Positions 1 through 9,214 of a stretch of 64,000 nt of DNA are shown here, in pieces. Positions within the stretch are counted from its first letter, which is position 1, and each line of letters starts with the position of its first letter. Below the pieces are notes generated by a model. It had not been told where the DNA came from and did not search any database. It worked only from the letters and a program-made list of their open reading frames with translations. Source of the stretch: Ketobacter sp. (GTDB lineage Bacteria; Pseudomonadota; Gammaproteobacteria; Pseudomonadales; Ketobacteraceae); contig NZ_RCHN01000046.1 of the NCBI RefSeq assembly GCF_003671495.1, positions 247,040-311,039 on the forward strand, in the 5' to 3' direction. The translations under genes were made by a program, and so were the position numbers.

Positions 1-1
1 C

Positions 2-3000
2 CTGGCCGAGGATGGCTTTGGTCGTATCGTCAAACCCCGGTTGCTGATTGCGCTGGGTCTGCAGTTACTGGGGTTGTTCGCCCTGAGCTTTTTTGTGCTG
101 GAATTCATGGCGCATCCCTATGCGTATCTTGCGCTTCCCCTGATGGCCATCGCCCTGGTCTACGGCATGCTGCGGGTGGCGGTGTTCGCCAACCTGGTCT
201 TCCTCGCCCTGGGGGCCGGCATCGCCTGGGGCTGGTGGTCGTTTCCGGTGTTGCTGGCGGATGGCAACGCCAACTCCCTGTGGGCGGCCAGTGCCGCGGT
301 GGTGTTCGGTCCCATGATACTGGGTCTGGCCATTGATGAAATCCGACGCCGGCAGACTGAACTCACCACGTTGGGGGAGCGCCTGGAACTGGCTTCCAAA
401 TCCGTGGACCTGGCGCTGTGGGACTGGAACGTCAGCAGTGGGGAGATCTATTGGGATGCCCGCATGCGCCAGCTGTATGAAATTGGCGATCAGGATCCAC
501 CGCTGCCGGTGGAGGAGTGGCGCCAGCGTTTGCACCCTGACGATGTGGCGCATGCGGAAGGCGCCCTGCAGAATGCGTTGGCGGGCACGGCGGATTACAA
601 AACAGAATACCGCCTGGTACGCAGTGATGGCACGTATCGCTCGCTGCAGGCAGCCGGGATTGTCATTCGCAATGAGCTGGGTGAGCCGGTTCGGATGGTG
701 GGTCTGAATTGGGATGTGAGCGAGCTGGTCAGCGCTCAGCGGGCGGTCAAGACCGCAGAAGCGAAACTGGATTCGGTGATAGAAGCGGCCAGTGAGTTCT
801 CTATCATCGCCACCGACACCGAAGGCCTGATCGAGGTATTCAGTGCCGGTGCCGAACGCCTGCTGGGCTACAGCCGGGAAGAAATGGTAGGCAAACACTC
901 GCCGGCGGTTTTCCACGTCGAGGACGAGGTGGTGCAAGAAGGCCTGTTGCTGACAGACAAGCTGGGCTATACCGTGGCAGGCTTTGAAGTGTTTATTGCC
1001 CAGGCCCGGGCCGGCAAGGCGGTGTCCAAAGAATGGACTTATGTGCGTAAGGATGGAAAGCAGGTGCCGGTCAACCTGACGGTGACCATCATGCACAACG
1101 ATAAAGGGGAAGTGACAGGATACCTGGGGGTGGCGCGGAACATTACGCAGCAGAAAGTTGCCGAGCGGGAGATCCGGGCAGCCCATGATGTACTGGAACA
1201 GCAGATCAAGCTGGCGCAACAGATGCGCGATGAGTTTGAATCCCTGTTTGAATTGGCCCCCGGGGCGATGCTGGTGCTGGATGGGGTGGGCTCCGTAGTG
1301 AATGCCAACAGCCGGGCGCACCAGATGTTTGCCTGCGATCAAACCATGTTGGGGCGCAGTGTCACCCGTTACCTCCCCGGTTTCACCCATTATCAACCCA
1401 GCGATCATGGGGCCCGAGGCCACAACGAACAGGATTGGCTGGCGGTGCGCGTGGATGGCTCCCGCTTTGAAGCCCTGTTGGAATACAGCCCTCTGTTGCT
1501 GAACGGCATTGTGCACACCATCGTCAACGTCTACGACATATCCGAGCAGAAAGAAGCAGAGCGTTCCCTGCAGCGCTCCAAAGATGTGGCGGAGAGTGCC
1601 AACCGCGCCAAAACCGAATTCCTGGCCAACATGAGCCATGAGATCCGCACGCCCCTGAACGCGGTACTGGGGGCCGCCCAGTTGTTGAGCCTCACCCAGT
1701 TGGACAAGAACCAAAGCAATCACGTGGGCATGATCTCGGCTGCTGGTAAGGCACTGCTGGCGTTGCTCAATGACGTGCTGGATGTGTCCAAGATCGAAGC
1801 CGGAAAAATGGAGCTGAGCCACGCGCCTTTCAGCCTGGGGGATGTGGTGGAACCCCTGGCCACCATCATGTCCGGCACCTCCGCCAAGAAAGACCTGGAG
1901 CTGGTGATCGATGTGGACCCGGCCATTCCCGCCAACTTGATGGGCGATGCCCTGCGCCTGCAGCAGGTGCTGGTGAATCTCACCGGCAACGCCATCAAGT
2001 TCACGGAGCAGGGTGAAGTGGTGGTGCGTTTTCGCTTGTTGGAACGCCATGAGGACAGCGTGGCGATTCTGGTGTCGGTGAAAGACACCGGCATCGGAAT
2101 GGATCAGGAGCAACAGGCGCGCCTGTTCAATGCGTTTTCCCAGGCGGATACCTCCATTACCCGTCGTTTCGGCGGTACCGGCCTGGGGCTCACCATCTGC
2201 AAAAAACTGGTGGAGTTGATGCACGGGCAGATCAGTGTGCACAGTGCACCAGAGTCAGGGTCGGAGTTCCGATGCCAGTTGCTGCTGGAGCTTGACCCCA
2301 ATGCCACAGCAGCGGCAGCGCCGTTGGCGGGCAAGCGTATCCTGCTGGCGGACAGCAATGCCGCCTCGGTGGCGGCGCTGACTTCCTGGTGTGAACACTG
2401 GGGTTGGCCGTGCGACAGTGTCGGGTCGCTGGTGGAGTTGGAAACCAGGCTCGCCGAACGGGCCGGGGATTATGATGTGCTGGTTTCGAACCAGAATCTG
2501 GCCGGTGCAGATGGTACGGAGCGGCTGCAGGTGGCGCTGCCCCATGTGAAATTGGTGGGCAACCTGAGCCGCGAAGAGTTACGCAGAATCAGTATGCGCA
2601 GCAATAAAGTGGTGGCGTTGTCCAAACCGGTGACCACCGCCACCTTTCTGGATGCGGTGGATGAAGCCTGTCAGCGCTATACCGATCAGGCCGACCAACG
2701 CAAACCCGTGGCGAGCAAGGCGCTGACCCGGCTGGATGGCGCCCGCCTGTTGCTGGTGGAGGATACTCCCTCAAACCAGACCATCATCGTCGGCGTGCTG
2801 GAGCAGGTGGGTGCCATTGTGGAGGTGGTGAACAACGGCGCGGAGGCGGTGGAGCGCCTGCAGACCTGCGGTGATCCCGCACTCTATGATGCGGTGTTGA
2901 TGGATGTGCAAATGCCGGTGATGGACGGCTTTACCGCCACCCAGAAAATTCGCGGTGATCTGCAGTTATCGGTCCCGATTATCGCCATGACGGCAGGTGT

Positions 3001-3769
3001 GCTGGCGTTCGAACGCAAACAGTGCATCGACAGTGGCATGAACGATTTCGTCGACAAGCCACTGGATATTCCCCGCATGCTGGAGACCATCGCCCGTTAT
3101 GTGCCGCAACGCGCCGCTATGCCGCTGTTGCAGGAGAAACCGCCGACCGCCGCTGCGGAAGATTCACCTGCCACCATTGCGGGGGTGTTTAATCCGGAAC
3201 GCATCATGTCGTTTGTGCGAGGCAAGCCGGCCCGGGAGCAGGAAATCCTGGCCATGATCGAGCGCATTGTGACGGAAGGGCTGCAGCCTCTTGAGGAGGG
3301 GCGGCATATGCTGGAGGAAGAGGATTTCGAAGGGGCGACCCGCCACTTCCATACCCTGAAAGGCACCATGGGCAACTTCGGTGCCGATCGGGTGATGAAC
3401 GCTGCCCAGGCTCTGGAGCAGGCCATCAAGCAACAGCAGATGGACCGTTGGGGGACGTTGTTATCCGAGTTTCAGAAGGCCCTGGCGGAAATGGTCCAGG
3501 TGGCTGCCCACTGGTTGGTATCGTATCGTGCCGAAAAGCCCGCCCCTGCGCCTGCGGCGCTGGATCAGCATGCCTTTGGTGTGGCCCTGGAGAAATTAAG
3601 GGATAAACTCAATCACTCCAATATCGAAGCGGTGGAACTGTTCGCGGACCTGAACACCGAGCTGGCGCAGCGGCTGGGGGCTGAGCGGGTGGCGGTGTTG
3701 GCGGATGCGGTGGAAGACCTGAGGTTTGCCGATGCGGTGGCGGTGCTGGACGAGCTGCAGGCGGGGTAG
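2..3769 (+). CDS. Hybrid sensor histidine kinase, MASE1-like/PAS/HisKA/HATPase/REC/Hpt, 5' end outside window
   Basis: The frame is open from the first bases, and the first usable start (TTG at 41) falls inside hydrophobic sequence, so the true start lies upstream. Numbering from that TTG: residues 1-100 are membrane segments resembling the end of a MASE1 sensor. Three PAS/PAC modules follow (about 110-235, 240-372, 395-520). HisKA carries SHEIRTPLN with His533. The HATPase has a GGTGLGLTI G-box. A first receiver-like domain (about 760-885) looks degenerate because no clear DxxMP phospho-acceptor is visible. The second receiver has Asp955 in LMDVQMP, and a C-terminal Hpt domain has His1104 in FHTLKG. 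This is a full BarA/TorS-type phosphorelay in one polypeptide. No response-regulator gene is adjacent downstream; the next gene is the convergent dxs. The input signal is unknown. Confidence 0.9.
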   Translation: MAEDGFGRIVKPRLLIALGLQLLGLFALSFFVLEFMAHPYAYLALPLMAIALVYGMLRVAVFANLVFLALGAGIAWGWWSFPVLLADGNANSLWAASAAVVFGPMILGLAIDEIRRRQTELTTLGERLELASKSVDLALWDWNVSSGEIYWDARMRQLYEIGDQDPPLPVEEWRQRLHPDDVAHAEGALQNALAGTADYKTEYRLVRSDGTYRSLQAAGIVIRNELGEPVRMVGLNWDVSELVSAQRAVKTAEAKLDSVIEAASEFSIIATDTEGLIEVFSAGAERLLGYSREEMVGKHSPAVFHVEDEVVQEGLLLTDKLGYTVAGFEVFIAQARAGKAVSKEWTYVRKDGKQVPVNLTVTIMHNDKGEVTGYLGVARNITQQKVAEREIRAAHDVLEQQIKLAQQMRDEFESLFELAPGAMLVLDGVGSVVNANSRAHQMFACDQTMLGRSVTRYLPGFTHYQPSDHGARGHNEQDWLAVRVDGSRFEALLEYSPLLLNGIVHTIVNVYDISEQKEAERSLQRSKDVAESANRAKTEFLANMSHEIRTPLNAVLGAAQLLSLTQLDKNQSNHVGMISAAGKALLALLNDVLDVSKIEAGKMELSHAPFSLGDVVEPLATIMSGTSAKKDLELVIDVDPAIPANLMGDALRLQQVLVNLTGNAIKFTEQGEVVVRFRLLERHEDSVAILVSVKDTGIGMDQEQQARLFNAFSQADTSITRRFGGTGLGLTICKKLVELMHGQISVHSAPESGSEFRCQLLLELDPNATAAAAPLAGKRILLADSNAASVAALTSWCEHWGWPCDSVGSLVELETRLAERAGDYDVLVSNQNLAGADGTERLQVALPHVKLVGNLSREELRRISMRSNKVVALSKPVTTATFLDAVDEACQRYTDQADQRKPVASKALTRLDGARLLLVEDTPSNQTIIVGVLEQVGAIVEVVNNGAEAVERLQTCGDPALYDAVLMDVQMPVMDGFTATQKIRGDLQLSVPIIAMTAGVLAFERKQCIDSGMNDFVDKPLDIPRMLETIARYVPQRAAMPLLQEKPPTAAAEDSPATIAGVFNPERIMSFVRGKPAREQEILAMIERIVTEGLQPLEEGRHMLEEEDFEGATRHFHTLKGTMGNFGADRVMNAAQALEQAIKQQQMDRWGTLLSEFQKALAEMVQVAAHWLVSYRAEKPAPAPAALDQHAFGVALEKLRDKLNHSNIEAVELFADLNTELAQRLGAERVAVLADAVEDLRFADAVAVLDELQAG

Positions 3770-3799
3770 TCGTGACCGCCTGCGGTAAACGGCGGCGGA

Positions 3800-5713
3800 C
3801 TAGACCGCATCCTGTTTGATCTTGCGGGCGGCCAGTTGCTGCAGGCGTGTGCGCACTGCGCGTTCGATGCCCTCCGCATCCAGTCCGCACTCAGCGATCA
3901 TTTCTGCCGGTTTGGCCTGTTCGATGTAATAGTCCGGAATGCCCAGGTTCAATACCGGAACAGTAATGCCCTGTCTGGCCAGTACCTCATGTACGGCAGA
4001 ACCGGCTCCCCCCTGCACCGCGTTTTCCTCCACGGTCACCAGCAGTTCATGGCGCTCCGCCAGTTCCAGGATCAGGGCCTCGTCCAGCGGTTTTACAAAG
4101 CGCATGTCCGCCAGGGAAGCCGCCAGGTTGTCGGCCACGGTGCGGCAGGCGGTGAGCACGCTGCCGAAAGACAGAATCGCCACCTTGCTGCCGTCCCGAA
4201 TCATGCGACCCTTGCCCAGGGGCAGGCAGGCCATGGTGGTTTCGATGGCCGCGCCGGGTCCAGTGCCCCGAGGGTAGCGAACGGCTGCCGGGCCCGGGTG
4301 CTGGTAGCCGGTGTAGAGCATCTGGCGACACTCGTTTTCATCGGCGGGGGCCATGATCACCATGTTGGGTACGCAGCGCATGTAGCTAAGGTCGTAGGCA
4401 CCGGCGTGGGTGGGGCCGTCTTCGCCCACCAGGCCGGCGCGGTCGATGCCGAAGGTCACGTCCAGATTCTGCAGCGCCACGTCGTGAATCAGCTGGTCGT
4501 AGGCCCGTTGCAGGAAGGTGGAGTAGATGGCCACCACCGGCTTTTGTCCTTCGCAGGCCAGGCCCGCTGCCAGGGTCACCGCGTGTTGCTCGGCGATGGC
4601 CACATCCTCATACTGGTCCGGAAAACGGCGGGAAAACTCCACCATGCCGGAACCTTCCCGCATGGCGGGGGTGATGCCCACCAGGCGTTTATCCTGCTCT
4701 GCCATATCGCACAGCCACTGGCCGAACACGTCGCTGTACTTGGGCAGCTTGGGTTTGGGGTCCGCGGTTTTCACCGCCGGTTTCGGCTCAATCTTGGACA
4801 GGGCGTGATAGCCGATGGGGTCCTGCTCTGCCGCCTGGAAACCGCGCCCCTTGCGGGTGAACACGTGCAGCAGGTGAGGGCCGGGAATCTCCTTGAGTTT
4901 CCCCAGGTAGGTCACCAGTTTGTCCAGGTTATGACCGTCGATGGGGCCAATGTAGTTGAACCCCAATTCTTCGAACAAGGTGCCGGGGGACACCAGGCCT
5001 TTCATGTGCTCCTCGGTGCGGCGCACGAATTCCATGGCGCTGGGCATGTTCTCCAGGACTTTTTTGCCGCCTTCCCGTAACGCGTTGTAGGTACGGCTGG
5101 CCCAGACCCGGGACAGATAGTTGGAGAGCCCGCCCACGTTCTCCGAGATCGACATTTCGTTGTCATTAAGAATGACAATCATGTTGGCTTTGGTGTGGCT
5201 GGCGTGGTTCAAGGCCTCGAAGGCCATGCCGGCGGTGAGGGCGCCGTCGCCGATGATGGCGATATTGTGGTTGCTGCGCCCCTGGGCCCGACTGGCCAGG
5301 GCCATCCCCAATGCGGCGCTGATGGAGGTGCTGGAATGGCCAACGCCGAAGGTGTCGTATTCGCTCTCACTGCGCTTGGGGAATCCGGAGATACCGTCCC
5401 GTTGCCGCAGGCTCAGCATGGCGTCGCGGCGTCCGGTGAGGATTTTATGGGGATAGGTCTGGTGGCCCACGTCCCACACCAGTTTGTCCTCAGGGGTGTT
5501 GAAGACGAAGTGCAGGGCGATGGTCAGCTCCACCACCCCCAGGCCTGCGCCGAAGTGCCCACCGGTTTTGCCCACGGCGTACATCATGTAATGACGCAGC
5601 TCTTCCGCCAACTGAGGCAGCAGGTCCGGGTCCAGTTGTCGCAGCTGGGCCGGGCTGTCAATCAGATCCAGCAATGGCGTACTGGGGCGTTTGAGCGGTA
5701 TTTCGGTAAACAT
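3800..5713 (-). CDS. dxs: 1-deoxy-D-xylulose-5-phosphate synthase
   Basis: Cytosolic thiamine-diphosphate enzyme that condenses pyruvate and glyceraldehyde 3-phosphate to DXP, the entry step of the MEP isoprenoid pathway; DXP also feeds thiamine and pyridoxal synthesis. The 637 residues match the usual family length. The TPP/Mg motif GDGALTAG is present with Asp156, and the VGHQTYPHK and IAEQHAVT segments are recognisable. The ATG at 5713 is preferred over an in-frame TTG one codon upstream. It lies 96 nt downstream of ispA on the same strand, in the common proteobacterial order xseB-ispA-dxs. A TATAAT box in that gap may give dxs its own promoter. Confidence 0.97.
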   Translation of the reverse strand: MFTEIPLKRPSTPLLDLIDSPAQLRQLDPDLLPQLAEELRHYMMYAVGKTGGHFGAGLGVVELTIALHFVFNTPEDKLVWDVGHQTYPHKILTGRRDAMLSLRQRDGISGFPKRSESEYDTFGVGHSSTSISAALGMALASRAQGRSNHNIAIIGDGALTAGMAFEALNHASHTKANMIVILNDNEMSISENVGGLSNYLSRVWASRTYNALREGGKKVLENMPSAMEFVRRTEEHMKGLVSPGTLFEELGFNYIGPIDGHNLDKLVTYLGKLKEIPGPHLLHVFTRKGRGFQAAEQDPIGYHALSKIEPKPAVKTADPKPKLPKYSDVFGQWLCDMAEQDKRLVGITPAMREGSGMVEFSRRFPDQYEDVAIAEQHAVTLAAGLACEGQKPVVAIYSTFLQRAYDQLIHDVALQNLDVTFGIDRAGLVGEDGPTHAGAYDLSYMRCVPNMVIMAPADENECRQMLYTGYQHPGPAAVRYPRGTGPGAAIETTMACLPLGKGRMIRDGSKVAILSFGSVLTACRTVADNLAASLADMRFVKPLDEALILELAERHELLVTVEENAVQGGAGSAVHEVLARQGITVPVLNLGIPDYYIEQAKPAEMIAECGLDAEGIERAVRTRLQQLAARKIKQDAV

Positions 5714-5761
5714 CAATAGCTTGCCTGTGTGCCAATCCGGTGGGAATTGGGTTAATCCGAC

Positions 5762-5767
5762 ATTATA
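5762..5767 (-). promoter_or_regulatory. Candidate -10 box upstream of dxs
   Basis: On the minus strand the ispA-dxs gap contains a perfect TATAAT about 50 nt before the dxs start. The -35 match at 17-bp spacing is poor, so this is only a candidate for a secondary dxs promoter inside the xseB-ispA-dxs operon. Confidence 0.3.
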
Positions 5768-5812
5768 CGGTCCCGGGCGTCAAAAATAACGTCCAGGGGT
5801 AAATTCTTGGGC

Positions 5813-6709
5813 TCAATGGCTGCGGGAGACGATGTAGTGGGCCAGTTGTCGCAGCGGCTCGGCCCGCTGATCAAAGTCCGCCAGGGCCGCCACGGCATTG
5901 TTGCACAGGTCCCGGGCTTTTTGCCGAGCCGGCTCCAATCCCAGCAGGCTGGGGTAGGTGACTTTCTCCAGGGCCTGGTCTGCGCCTTGCTGTTTACCCA
6001 GTTGTTGGGTGTCCCCCACCACGTCCAGGATGTCGTCCTGCACCTGAAATGCCAGTCCTATGGCCTGGGCGTAATGATCCAGGGCGCTCAATTGGGCTTC
6101 ACTCACCTGGGGCCAGGTCAGGGCACCCATGGCCACACTGGCCCGAATCAGGCAGCCGGTCTTGTGGCGATGGATGGTTTCCAGGGCTTCCAGGGTCAGC
6201 GTCTGCCCTTCGGCCGCCAAATCCAGGGCCTGCCCCCCGGCCATGCCGCGGGTGCCACTGTTGGTGGCCAGTAAGCGGATCAACCGCAGCCGCACCTCCG
6301 CACCGAGCTCCACCGGAGAGCACGCCAGCACTTCAAAGGCCAGACATTGCAGGGCATCCCCGGCCAGGATGGCGGTGGCTTCGTCAAAGGCGATGTGGCA
6401 GGTGGGCTTGCCGCGGCGCAGGTCATCGTTGTCCATGGAGGGCAGATCATCGTGAACCAGGGAATAGGAATGCACCATTTCCAGTGCAGCCGCCACATCG
6501 TCCGCTTGCAGGGGATCTCCCCCCACCGCGGCCGCCGCGGCGTAGGCCAGTACCGGCCGCACCCGTTTGCCGCCATTGAAGGTGGCGTAGTTCATGGCCT
6601 CCACCAACCGGGGCGCCAGGCCGTTCTGCTGCTCCAGCCAGAAGGCCAGACGTGTATTGACCTGGCGTTGGCACTGTTCCAGATAGCGGTTTAGGTCGAA
6701 CGCGCTCAT
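5813..6709 (-). CDS. ispA: Farnesyl diphosphate synthase
   Basis: Short-chain E-type prenyltransferase that condenses DMAPP/IPP to geranyl and then farnesyl diphosphate, supplying octaprenyl (quinone) and undecaprenyl chains. The 298 residues match the E. coli enzyme length. Both aspartate-rich Mg-diphosphate sites are visible: DDLPSMDND (first DDxxD type) and DDILDVVGD (second). The ATG at 6709 directly abuts the xseB stop codon, indicating translational coupling. It sits between xseB and dxs. Confidence 0.96.
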   Translation of the reverse strand: MSAFDLNRYLEQCQRQVNTRLAFWLEQQNGLAPRLVEAMNYATFNGGKRVRPVLAYAAAAAVGGDPLQADDVAAALEMVHSYSLVHDDLPSMDNDDLRRGKPTCHIAFDEATAILAGDALQCLAFEVLACSPVELGAEVRLRLIRLLATNSGTRGMAGGQALDLAAEGQTLTLEALETIHRHKTGCLIRASVAMGALTWPQVSEAQLSALDHYAQAIGLAFQVQDDILDVVGDTQQLGKQQGADQALEKVTYPSLLGLEPARQKARDLCNNAVAALADFDQRAEPLRQLAHYIVSRSH

Positions 6710-6964
6710 TTACTCGGCGTCATCCCCGGGCTGTTCCTCCGCAAACGGCGCCAGTTGTTCCTCACCGTTCTGGTTGAGCAGGATCTCTACTTTCTGCTCC
6801 GCCTCCCGCAGGGCCTGCTGGCACTCCTTGGTGAGTTTGATGCCCTGCTCAAACGCTTCCAGAGACTTCTCCAGGGTCAGGTCGCCCCCTTCCATGGATT
6901 CCACCAGCTGCTCCAGGGTCTGCAAGGATTGCTCAAAGTCGATAGCGGATTTTTTCTTCGCCAT
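6710..6964 (-). CDS. xseB: Exodeoxyribonuclease VII small subunit
   Basis: Small helical partner of XseA in exonuclease VII, which degrades single-stranded DNA to oligonucleotides. The 84 residues match the family, with the conserved FEQSL..LE.LVE.ME.GDL.LE.SL..FE.G core at about 9-50. An AGGAGA Shine-Dalgarno lies just upstream of the ATG. It is the first gene of the xseB-ispA-dxs operon and is divergent from pomA; the large subunit is not in this window. The acidic C-terminal tail is typical. Confidence 0.93.
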   Translation of the reverse strand: MAKKKSAIDFEQSLQTLEQLVESMEGGDLTLEKSLEAFEQGIKLTKECQQALREAEQKVEILLNQNGEEQLAPFAEEQPGDDAE

Positions 6965-7165
6965 GGGGTCTCCTGGTTGCGGAAAACGGTGGTTGCCGGG
7001 TGAGGGCGCAAGTTTCGGCGATCATGCAGTGGAGGTCAATGCGATGCCACAATTAATCACAATCTGCCTGGATTGCGGAATTTCTCCAATTCCTGTCTAG
7101 ACTTACTCATGTAGGCCGCTCTCAGTCAAATTTTTGGATAACTTTTAGTCAGGTGGAGTAGGGGT

Positions 7166-7927
7166 GTGGATCTAGCGACCCTCATAGGATTAATCGGAGC
7201 GTTGGTGATCGTGGTGATGGCCATGGTAACTGGCGGCGATGTCATGATCTTCGTGAACATACCGTCGATCCTGATCGTGGTGGGGGGAACGGTGTTCGCC
7301 GTGATGGCGAAGTACTCCCTCGGCCAGTTCCTGGGTGCCATGAAAATCATGGGTAAATCCTTCAAGTTCAAGCTGTCGTCGCCGGAAGAAATCATCGTGG
7401 AAGTGGTGGAGCTGGCGGACGTGGCCCGCAAAGGGGGACTGTTGTCCCTGGAAGGCAAGGAAGTCTCCAACGATTTCCTGCAGAAGGGCATCCAGCTGCT
7501 GGTGGACGGCCATGACCCGGAGGTGGTGAAGAGCATCCTCAGCAAAGACATGCGTGAGGGGGTTGCCCGCCACGCGATCGGCAAAGCGATTTTCGTGAAC
7601 ATTGGCGACACCGCCCCCGCCATGGGCATGATCGGGACCCTGATCGGCCTGGTGCAGATGCTGTCCGCCATGGATGACCCCAAAGCCATCGGCCCGGCCA
7701 TGGCGGTGGCCCTGCTCACCACCCTCTACGGTGCCATGATCGCCAACATGTGGGCCCTGCCGGTGGCGGATAAGGTGGCCCTGCGTTCCGACGATGAAGC
7801 CCGCATCCAGGCCATGATCATCGACGCCCTGTTGGCCATCCAGGCCGGCCAGAACCCCCGTGTGATCCAGGGGCTGCTGAAAACCTACCTGCCTGCCTCC
7901 AAGCGCGCCAGTGAAGGCGAGGAGTAG
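7166..7927 (+). CDS. pomA: Flagellar motor stator protein PomA (MotA family)
   Basis: Inner-membrane stator subunit; with PomB it forms the ion channel that drives the flagellar rotor. The 253 residues contain four predicted membrane segments (near 4-22, 28-48, 145-170, 180-200) and the large cytoplasmic loop of MotA/PomA proteins, with the conserved GDTAPAMGMIGTLIGLV segment. The GTG start is preceded by GGTGGAG. The pomB start lies 13 nt downstream, so the two are co-transcribed. The close match of the partner to Vibrio PomB points to Na+ coupling; this is an inference from family resemblance. Confidence 0.94.
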   Translation: MDLATLIGLIGALVIVVMAMVTGGDVMIFVNIPSILIVVGGTVFAVMAKYSLGQFLGAMKIMGKSFKFKLSSPEEIIVEVVELADVARKGGLLSLEGKEVSNDFLQKGIQLLVDGHDPEVVKSILSKDMREGVARHAIGKAIFVNIGDTAPAMGMIGTLIGLVQMLSAMDDPKAIGPAMAVALLTTLYGAMIANMWALPVADKVALRSDDEARIQAMIIDALLAIQAGQNPRVIQGLLKTYLPASKRASEGEE

Positions 7928-7940
7928 TTAGGAGAGAGCC

Positions 7941-9122
7941 ATGGCTGACGAAGACGAATGCGAATGCCCTGAATGCCCGAAAGGGCTCCCCGCGTACCTG
8001 GCCACCTTTGCCGACCTGATGTCGCTGCTGATGTGTTTCTTCGTGCTGTTGTTGGCGTTCTCCGAAATGGACGTGCAGAAATACAAGCAGGTGGCGGGCT
8101 CCATGAAGGATGCCTTCGGGGTGCAGGACAAAATCAAAATGAAAGAGATTCCCAAGGGCACCTCTATCATCGCCCAGGAGTTTTCCCCCGGTCGACCTCA
8201 GCCCACGCCCCTGAATGAGGTGCGCCAATCCACCACCGAGACCATGAACAATACCCTGGAGGTGCTCTGTTCCCCCGGCCGCAGTGAGCAACGGGAGGAT
8301 GCCCAGGAGCAGTCCACCGACCATTCCGCGGAAATCCTGGAACGGCTCATCGCCATGACCCAGGCGGATGCGGTGGAGGTGGCCTCCATGATGAAGGAAG
8401 ACATTCAGAACGGCGCCGTGGAGGTGGAAACCCGCAACCGCCGCATCGTCATCCGGGTGAAGGAGCAGGGCTCTTTCCCCAGTGGCTCCGCCACCCTGCG
8501 GCCGGATTTCGTTCCCATCATGGACAAGATCCGCACCGCCATTAAAGACATCGACGGCATTTACTCGGTGGAAGGCCATACCGACGACCTGCCCATTTCC
8601 ACCGCCCGTTTCCGCTCCAACTGGGAGCTGTCCTCGGCCCGGGCGGTGTCGGTGGCCCATGAATTGATGAAGGACGGCGATATGGACCCCACTAATTTCA
8701 CCGTCAAGGGTTTCGCCGACACCAAACCCATGGCGCCCAACGACAGCGACGACAACCGTTCCCGCAACCGGCGGGTGGAGATCGTTATTGAACAGGGGGC
8801 GGAAGACGAAAAGTACCTGTCCGGGGAAGAAGAGCTGCCGGAAGACCCGGAATTCAACACCGCACTGCTGAAAGAGGCGGGCATCGAGGACCTGGAAGGG
8901 TTTGAGTTGCTGTCGGGGGATGAAGCCGATCAACAGACCGATCAGGCCCAGGGCGTCATCAGTGTGCTGGATAATGAACAACCGGTGGAGGCCAGCCCGG
9001 ATCAGGCCCCGGTGGACGGCCAGCCTCAATCCGGAGCCAAACCCAGCCCATCACCCTTCGATTTGTCGGTGGACCCTTTCGCTCCCGCCCCCGACGACAA
9101 ACCGGAGGACGAGTTCTTCTGA
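7941..9122 (+). CDS. pomB: Flagellar motor stator protein PomB (MotB family) with acidic C-terminal extension
   Basis: Second stator subunit. A short Cys-rich N-terminus is followed by one membrane helix (about 18-38) containing FADLMSLLM, whose Asp is the ion-binding residue of the family. The IPKGTSIIAQEF plug/linker region closely resembles Vibrio PomB. The OmpA-like peptidoglycan-binding domain (about 150-290) carries VEGHTDD and NRRVEI. The 393 residues exceed the usual 300-330 because of an additional tail of roughly 100 residues rich in Asp, Glu and Pro that I do not recognise. Strong RBS (GGAGAG). Operon with pomA. Confidence 0.93.
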   Translation: MADEDECECPECPKGLPAYLATFADLMSLLMCFFVLLLAFSEMDVQKYKQVAGSMKDAFGVQDKIKMKEIPKGTSIIAQEFSPGRPQPTPLNEVRQSTTETMNNTLEVLCSPGRSEQREDAQEQSTDHSAEILERLIAMTQADAVEVASMMKEDIQNGAVEVETRNRRIVIRVKEQGSFPSGSATLRPDFVPIMDKIRTAIKDIDGIYSVEGHTDDLPISTARFRSNWELSSARAVSVAHELMKDGDMDPTNFTVKGFADTKPMAPNDSDDNRSRNRRVEIVIEQGAEDEKYLSGEEELPEDPEFNTALLKEAGIEDLEGFELLSGDEADQQTDQAQGVISVLDNEQPVEASPDQAPVDGQPQSGAKPSPSPFDLSVDPFAPAPDDKPEDEFF

Positions 9123-9214
9123 CACCCGTGATTTCATCCAGTGACCCGCTGCGCTTGCCATGCCCGGTCGGTGCGGGTATGGTTTGGTCATTTGAGGCCA
9201 GCCGCGGGTAAACT

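Noticed and set aside
7105..7165. FliA (sigma-28) promoter before pomA
   Set aside because: TAGACTT and GCCGCTCT resemble the two boxes, but the spacing and the -10 (GCCGATAA) match are poor. No confident promoter call.
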